The notes under the pieces are model-generated. The model ran no database searches. It had not been told where the DNA came from and saw nothing but the letters and a program-made list of their open reading frames with translations. Both the position numbers and the translations under genes were made by a program. A DNA stretch of 64,000 nucleotides from Litomosoides sigmodontis (taxonomy: Eukaryota > Nematoda > Chromadorea > Rhabditida > Onchocercidae), in NCBI GenBank assembly GCA_963070105.1, contig OY718806.1, forward strand, positions 269,001-333,000, given 5' to 3'. Within the stretch, counting starts at the first letter, position 1; every line of letters begins with the position of its first letter. Positions 52,159-64,000 of this stretch are shown here, piece by piece.

Positions 52159-55100
52159 TTATATGCATTGCTCTGCCAGTTCATAATACTTATTGGCTAA
52201 CTTTCCTTACATAGCTTCTGTAGCTGAGATAGCCGCTTCAATATACAAATCGTATGCTTTCGTCAAATCCCGTAACAGGCCGTATCCACCTGGAAAGAGG
52301 AATAACTAAAAAACAGCAATGAACAACCGGTGACGATATCTGACATCAAAATCCATTTCACAATGTGTGGGATAGTGAAATGGAAAAAAGAAAAAAGGAA
52401 AAAGTTCAAGTTAAACAAGCTACTGCTCCTAAATGTTGGATTTAAGATCACACCAGAATATTTGAAGTTTCTAAAACTTTCCAACGAGCATTACCCCCTT
52501 AACTAGATGGTTTTAAACAACAGCTTTAAATTCTTGTTTTTAAATTTACAATACTATCCCTACAAGGACACAACTTGAATAAACATAAAATTACAACGAA
52601 ATCAATCAAAACCGTTCTTACTTATGGTTTTAGTTTTTGTCATTTTTGTCATTTTTAAGTGGCTATACAACAAATATTTGTTTTGACAATTACGATTAAG
52701 CAGTTTTTTTTTCTTATTTTTTTATGATATTCCAATCAGTAGAGAATTTCTTGCCTTGTACCTTATCCAACTGCATGAACCAGATCTAACTTATAATACT
52801 CTACTGATAATCTCGGCTACAGTTCAGGGAGGAAGGTGTAACCCGTCTGCATTTTTCATTATAATCTGATAACAAAGAAAACAAAAATTAAAGTCACGAT
52901 GTCACACGAACCTTCTTTATACATAACTGCCGTTCCAACAATTCATAGCGAGGACGGACACCTTCGTGAGGTGTTTCGTTTTCGTTTGTTTCTGCACCCT
53001 CAAGGAATTTTAGAGCTTTCTCATACCAAACAACAGCATTTGGCCACGAAAGTCTTCTGAAAAATTCTTATATACTATTTAAATACTCGATGACGTTTGC
53101 TCCCTCTTACGTATGCCAAAAATAAAAAAGAGGAAAAAATTCGCTTTAGTTTAAATTAATCAAACTTTTTACATTAAATCCAATCTCTCATTTAATAAAA
53201 AATAAGTATATAAAGAATAACCAAAAGCCATTTTAGCCATTGTAATTATCGCTTCAAGAACACCACAGCGTCGTGCAACATCAAGATGGTAAAAAGCTGA
53301 ATATTTGTCGAACTCAACACAATTTTCTGAAATTAGTAAATTAGAAAAAGGCCAGAAGAATATTACATCAACAAAACAGTACCTTTATTCTTCTTGTTTT
53401 CATAATCTTTAGTTGAATAAACGTTCTCTTTTTCGGAACAAACAGAGGCCGATGTTTCAACAAATCGTCCCAATTCATGATAGCGCGCAAGATCCAAATG
53501 TATCCAAAACATCGTAAAAAGAATTGGTATTCTTGAAACATATCAGCGAAGAGGGAAATGCTTGGTGGAAATTTTCAATCACTTAATTTTCACAGAACTC
53601 GATGTCCTGAAATCTATAAGCTAAATAGAAACCCTAAATATTGTATTTGTATCAGGATTCGAAGCAACACTGCTTGAAATAGTAAAAAAATGAACTACAT
53701 GTGCAACGGAAATTATATCAAATTTACAACGTTACCTGGCCAAGGATAAAATTCGTGCGATGAAGTTTTTTTGAAAATTCAGGAAGTTCTTTAACTTGCG
53801 ACTCAGATAAAAGCCCTGCCGGTCGTGAAAGCTTGCGTCTTTCACACTAGTACGCTTCTTTTTCCGCTTCCTGGGCAATACGCTGCAGGTAAATTCAGTC
53901 TACTTCGGCCTCAATTTAATTTAATAGGATTATTACAGCATGTCACACTTTACCAGGCTTATTTGAGTCATTTTCGAGTTGCAGCTGCTTAAATTTCCGA
54001 ATTAAGGGTTATGATATATTTCTTTTATTTAAAGCCATAATTAGCAAATACTATACCTCGCTATCACCTGAATCGCATAAATTTGAGGAATATGAGCTGG
54101 TGAATCGTGCTTTAACCATAAGTTTATCAGGGTTATGCATAATTTGCTCACGCATATCTGAACACTGCGTGTCAGTGCTGTGTTCATCACAAAATGAAGA
54201 TGCTGTAGAAAATAAAATCTCGGTTTGATCATTACTTGAATTATATTTCCACACATTACAGCGAAATATTACACGCCATATAAGGACCTTCATATTCTAC
54301 AGCGATGAAGGATTGGCAAAACCTAAAGACGCAGAAAGATGTACATAAATTCCCATAAACCTAGATGATATTATGCCACTGTCGAAAAAACAAACTGCGT
54401 TATTGAAATAGTTAGGCAACCATATCGAATCTTAAAAAGCGGGATCTGAAATTAAACATTAGCGGTTGCATCTCAGTATTAGTATTCGCTACCCTGTCTA
54501 AAGGCTATTACCAGACCATTCTGGGATAATATTTCTCAAGCTTAACATTAACGGCGTATCTACCTGAAGAATGTTTTCCAGAGCTGTTCGCTCATACTCT
54601 TCTGCGTCGAAGCTCTTCCATAGCATCACCTCTTTCTTCGACGAGAGATGAACAAACGCTTGTTGGTATATTACTTTTATAGTCAGTGAATTCTAATTCT
54701 AAAAAAGAAAGAGTTATTATCTTTACGTTGATATATCATACGAAAAAATCGGTTAACATTCTCCTTATCAATCTAATTTCCAGATTCATCATAAAAAACG
54801 AAATATTTACCCTTTCAACATTATTGCCGTCTTTAAGGGCATTTCTCTCGCCTTCAGAGAGATCGAACTCAGTCAAGCACATTGATCGGCAAATATCATT
54901 GCACAAATGGGAATGAAATAATAATGCCATCCCCTTCGTACCAAGGTTTCCATTACCATAACCCTCTCCAGTTGCCTGAATTTCTTTATTGAAGTAAGCC
55001 ATAACACTTTCGGCTAATATATAAAAACAAGCCATAACACTTTCGGCTAATATATAAAAACAAGCCATAACACTTTCGGCTAATATATAAAAACACATAA

Positions 55101-56716
55101 TTGCAGCTAAACCAAGCTAGTAATACCACCAGTTGTAATCCTTTCAAGTTTCTAAGATGTAAGCCATAAACATAGAATTACACACCACAACTCTTCTTCT
55201 CATCAATCTGAACAATGATGGACAGTTCAAAAACGAATAAATAAATTAGATAATATATCAATAAATTTTGAAATTTTGCAAGACATAAGAGACATACGAT
55301 ATGTATTTGTGGATCAGTGTACAAATCTCCCACTCCTTGAATATCAACAACAATCAGCTGATGTCCACTTCGCTCAAATGTAAAATGACTGAAAGCCTAC
55401 AAATGCGATATCAAAAAAAGGTCCGCATGATGCAGCCGTTCATTTCTTATTTCAAAAATGATTCCTAACTAAAAGACAGAACTAGCGTACATGTGAATAA
55501 CTAACCTGAGGAATCTTGCGACAAATATCTGATACAAAACTAGAATTGGAGTTGTACTTAATGTATTCGCCCTCTATGAAACGCTCAAGATAATAAAATG
55601 CGTGTTCACTTTCATCGTGAAATTCCAAAATGCATACTTGAAAAATGTCAATCTAAACAGTTTTTGCAAGTCGTAGCACAAGTAAAAATTGCGTATTACT
55701 GATAGCATGATAGGTCACCTGTCTTTGTTAAATCAACTGCGTGCAAAGAATTAATTAAAACAAGCATAACGATTGAATTACCTTTTTGGGTGGATAATGC
55801 CGATTAAATTCTTCAGCCCAAAGTTTGCTATCCATTTGTAACTTCACATCTTCAAACAACACCTGCAGTAATAGATGTCTATTTCGATATTTACAACTCA
55901 AATTTGCTAATAAAAATCTGTTCAACTGATCATCAAAATAGGTGAGAAAATATTGTATGAAATTCACTGTGTATAAATTATGCTGCTTAATCAAATTGAT
56001 TGATGATCATAAAACTGCGGAAGATCGCAGACTTATTAGAACCACGAACACGATAACAAAATGGGCATCTAAACTAGCACCTAATGATTTTTATGATATT
56101 TGTTCTTCGTCTCTATTTTTTTGCATAAGCTGAAAAATGACAAACTTCTTTATCAACACTTCTTATGTATTTTTTGGCAACATAGTTCTGTGCATGGTCC
56201 CAGTCATCATTTTTACCACACGATCCATGTTTTTTCAAGCGATATTCTTATAATCTATTTCACTTTATAAAAGAAATTCAGTCAACGCTTCAAAGTAATC
56301 CTAATGCAATATAAACTGCCACAAAATTTATTACAACACCTCCGGATGCAATTTCACTTGCGCATCATGAGCAGTCCAGCACTGCTGTATGCATGAATAA
56401 CGGTGACGTTTACAGCTTTTTACAGGCAATTTATCGAAATGAAATTTTGCCCAGGGATCATCTGGATGTTTTACACACGTAAAAAGATGTTAAACAGGAA
56501 ATATTACCAATTGCATCTACAGGATTCCAGCTTACTGTTAGGAAGACTTACGGTTGGAATGTTAAAAGTTATGTGACATGTAACAATCTATCATACACAA
56601 ACACACCCACACTATATATATATATATATATACATGCATTGTCACCGCAAAACCTATACTACCTGTATTAGTGAAGCAGAGCCATCATGTTTAATGTGTT
56701 TTTCAGTGGAATCCAT
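52159..56716 (-). CDS. Eukaryotic elongation factor 2 kinase (eEF2K/EFK-1-like)
   Basis: Atypical alpha-kinase that phosphorylates eEF2 and slows elongation, normally calmodulin-activated. Minus-strand exons, N to C: a tentative start MDSTEKHIKHDG (56663-56716), a short SWNPVDAI exon (about 56495-56525), 56335-56461 (DDPWAKFHFDKLP), about 56160-56251 (NYVAKKYIRSVDKEV), 55785-55874 (LFEDVKLQMDSKLWAEEFNR), 55506-55654 (YYLERFIEGEYIKYNSNS), about 55300-55395 (RSGHQLIVVDIQGVGDLYTD), 54809-54975 (GNGNLGTKGMALLFHSHLC), linker exons 53955-54655 (CDSGDSE), 53737-53848, 53383-53541 (LDLARYHELGRFVE), 53173-53326 (SAFYHLDVARRCGVLEAI), 52908-53056 (WPNAVVWYEKAL) and 52207-52289 (GYGLLRDLTKAYDLY). The kinase core and C-terminal Sel1-like helices match human eEF2K in order. 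Two oddities: an in-frame TAA at 52207-52209 precedes the conserved last 15 codons (ending at 52159), and I cannot find a canonical FGRGAMR glycine loop. N-terminal junctions are tentative. Confidence 0.88.
54996..55094. repeat. Three perfect 33-bp tandem repeats in an eEF2K intron
   Basis: The unit AAGCCATAACACTTTCGGCT plus AATATATAAAAAC occurs three times head to tail without mismatch. It lies 20 bp upstream (in the gene's direction) of the 3' splice site at 54976. The unit length is a multiple of three, and one minus-strand frame stays open through it and into the exon (repeating ACFYILAESVM). Confidence 0.95.
56613..56632. repeat. Short (TA)n run
   Basis: About ten TA units between ACACACCCACACTA and CATGCATTG, in the 5' part of the eEF2K locus. 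Confidence 0.9.
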
Positions 56717-57881
56717 AAAATCTACTCAATAAAATCAGTGATCTTTCTTTCCATTCCTGCAATAACAAAAACCAGAAGACTGGAACCGGAATCTGGGATT
56801 AGAAAATTTAGTCTAAATTTCATCAGCTATCTAAGAAATAACTATGAAAACAATCGAAACGAACACGAGGCATTACGATTGTGCTCGTGAAAGCGAAACC
56901 ATTACAATTATAATTATTATTCAATAATAATTGAGCTTCTTGTAGAATCTGCTCAAACATAACATTTTTACAGAAAACCTTTGAGCACCAGAATTCTACC
57001 AATCAAAACAATGAAAGCTAAACAAAAGCACTACAAGGACATCCGGTGACATTGGTACCACAGTGAACTTATAAGGTAAACACAGCTGCAAACATTTTAA
57101 ATGATCCATGAGGCAAACGGAATTTCACACTGCTCCCGACCAGCATGGAGTTAACATTGCAAATTGAAAAACTCTTTAAATTAAAAATATCACAAATGCA
57201 ATGTGAAGCTACGACATGTTTATTTCGTTGTAGTATAGTAAAAATTTCTACGATTAAAAAAACAATGAAAATCGTTTATTAGTAATGCTAAGGAAACACA
57301 TCATGTGAATCGTAATCAATCAGTGAGTAATCTCATTTTCCTTTCGCACACTGTTCCACGAAAAATCAAGGGAAAACTTTTGTCAAAAACCATACGAAAA
57401 GCATTATTGAGCAATAAGATCCAACGCGAATGGTAATGAGAAAAGACAAAAATCGGTGAATATTTTTAAACATGTTAATATCAATAGAAGTTTACACTTT
57501 TTCATATCACCTATACAGCATGACAAACAGAACAATATAAATCCCGCTTCTTACTGAACACTATACAAAACACTAACACCAGCGCATTGAAGACTATATA
57601 ATGTAACGCCAAATTTTAAATCATGAACAACAATACAACGAACAAGTACTAATTCAATGAGCTCCACTAATGCAAGCTTCCTAATAAACATTTTCATTGT
57701 TAAAATATCCCTTTCATTCAGCCTTCGGAATATTGAAGCATTTTTTGAAAAAGTTGATAAAATGCTATACAAACCTCGCTATCTGAAAAACCACCGAAAA
57801 TCACTAATTATCAATAGGCGCTATTCTCATGACTATACATCCATCAAAAATCCTATCTTCGTATACGAACAGGAAAATATA
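56717..57881. other. Intergenic region between eEF2K and Miro
   Basis: Both flanking genes are on the minus strand, so this holds the eEF2K promoter and the Miro 3' UTR. ORFs of 65-80 codons on either strand have no recognisable motif. Confidence 0.5.
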
Positions 57882-62603
<4,722 letters not shown>

Positions 62604-64000
62604 TGTTAGTGCTCAATGTATTAGTAGCTCAATAAGTAATACCCCGTTAGCATTCACCAAACTCCGCTAGTTTCTACCAAACAACCTGAAGAATAGAGCA
62701 ATAACCTGGGAAATGTCATCCACCCAATGCCTATGTTAGATGCTGATTATTCCATTGTCTACAGCAAAATTTCTTTGCACAACTGATGTGGCCTACGGAT
62801 GAATTTCTCCTACATTTCTCCTCCGACTTCGGACGATCGAGGAGTCAGGAATATGGACAAAACTATGATGTGGTCAGCAGAGCACGTAAAAAGCCAGCCG
62901 CGGTGGAAGGCGACAGATAATCAATCCTGAGAAAGAAAATGGTAAACCGCTTAATACCTCCGGCCCGTTCCATGCATGATAAGTGCCGGCAATCGAAGGC
63001 AGTTCTAGCCTTAGTGTTTGTGTTGGGGCTAAAATGGTGGGGGTTTTCCAGAAATCATCTCTCACTGATTTCCCATCCATTTGATTTTTCGTTGAGTAGT
63101 TTCCGTTGAACTTTATATCGTGGAGAATTTTTTTAATTCAGAAGCAGTACAGAATTCGAAATTTTTGCATCCTGCTATGATCACTTGCAAGTAATTTGTT
63201 TTCCGAGTAATGCATTATTTTGCATTTTGTGAAGTCCGATTTAATCCAGTTTCATAGTGCATGTACCGCATTGAGGAAGCTGTAGAGCTGGAGGACGAAT
63301 CGGTAGTGTCTTAGCACTCAGTCTACAGTTAAAATTCGTGGATTGAACTACACGATAAACACGGACTAATATGAAAGAGCGATTGTTAAGCATGAATCTT
63401 TAACGAGAATGAAAACGATACGTGTTTTGTGCAAAACTAACGAATTTTTTCTAACAGATCGTGCGCTTAATATTTTTTGGAATGACGATAAGAATTTAAA
63501 AAAAATAGCTTGAAATCCCGTGAAACTATTATTATTATTTAAACCACGCGCAATTGGAAATCGTCTGCTCGGTGGTCTTAAAAAGCCAATTTCAACCCAT
63601 GCAGTTCTAATCATCAGACCTAGACGGGTAATTATTCCATTTCCAGAGTGTCGATTTAAATTTGTGCACTGCTAATGCCAAGTGTGCAGAAAAAATTGGA
63701 GTGAAATAAAAACAGGGGGGGGGGGGGGGAGGGGTGTTTGCATCAATTCACAGAGGAGGCTATTCAACAAAACCTTCCAAATATGGATTTCTCACAGTGC
63801 GGCACATGGTTTAGCAAGGATAGAACGCAAGCTGAGTAAATCTCAGTAAGTTTCGATTAGAGCAATAAGTGTGGTGCTTAGAAGAGCAAACATGTCGCTT
63901 TTTTATAGGCATTTTGTTTTCGGCTCTCATGATAAACCATTTGTCAGTGTTATTAATTTTGGACATAGTGTAATAGCTGTTAATAAGGTGTATGTATAAC
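62604..64000. other. Intergenic region, no gene seen
   Basis: Presumed Miro 5' flank followed by DNA with no recognised exon. ORFs at 62874-63080 and 63366-63614 on the minus strand lack motifs or splice partners. A G-run of about 14 bases, interrupted by one A, lies near 63714-63734. Confidence 0.5.
63714..63734. repeat. Poly-G run
   Basis: CAGGGGGG continues through a run of about fourteen G, one A and four more G. Such runs can form G-quadruplexes and are also prone to sequencing-length error. Confidence 0.9.

Noticed and set aside
55942..56133. Plus-strand 63-codon ORF in the eEF2K locus
   Set aside because: It lies in an intron antisense to the kinase, between the exons at 55785-55874 and 56160-56251, and has no known motif.

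Overview
This is a gene-rich window of nuclear DNA from an animal, most likely a nematode. The evidence is short coding exons with small GT-AG introns in AT-rich DNA, an invertebrate-type troponin I with an acidic tail, and an embedded 18S rRNA fragment whose sequence is nematode-like. No gene is a single long ORF, so I assembled genes exon by exon from splice signals, phase continuity and family resemblance recalled from memory. No database was searched.

Layout, left to right. 1-2660: no confident gene. 2663-5969 (+): bHLH-PAS transcription factor resembling BMAL/Cycle. 6559-8987 (-): plasma-membrane-type syntaxin, with all ten coding exons resolved. 8990-12775: long spacer with a few small ORFs. 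12776-14640 (+): troponin I, eight exons. 16088-20464 (+): secreted protein with a DM13 (Knickkopf-like) domain. 22300-22490 (-): 18S rRNA fragment with an internal deletion. 22490-26600: spacer with purine/pyrimidine-rich tracts. 26601-33618 (+): FAM184-like coiled-coil protein. 35493-38568 (+): RASSF7/8-type RA-domain protein. 40437-42976 (+): mitochondrial sideroflexin, seven exons. 43988-45970 (-): Ig-domain single-pass membrane protein. 46952-51420 (+): FBF1/DYF-19-like transition-fibre protein. 52159-56716 (-): eEF2 kinase, with an in-frame TAA inside its conserved C-terminus. 57882-62603 (-): Miro, the tail-anchored mitochondrial Rho GTPase. 62604-64000: no gene seen.

The genes are ordinary unlinked eukaryotic genes on both strands, not an operon or island. 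Loose themes are muscle contraction (troponin I), membrane traffic and organelle transport (syntaxin, Miro), mitochondria (sideroflexin, Miro), cilia and coiled coils (FBF1, FAM184), and translation control (eEF2K). The points most worth checking are the eEF2K stop codon, the apparent lack of a canonical glycine loop in the same kinase, the BMAL-like gene in a nematode, the rRNA fragment, and an Ig/TM protein that may be a sperm protein.
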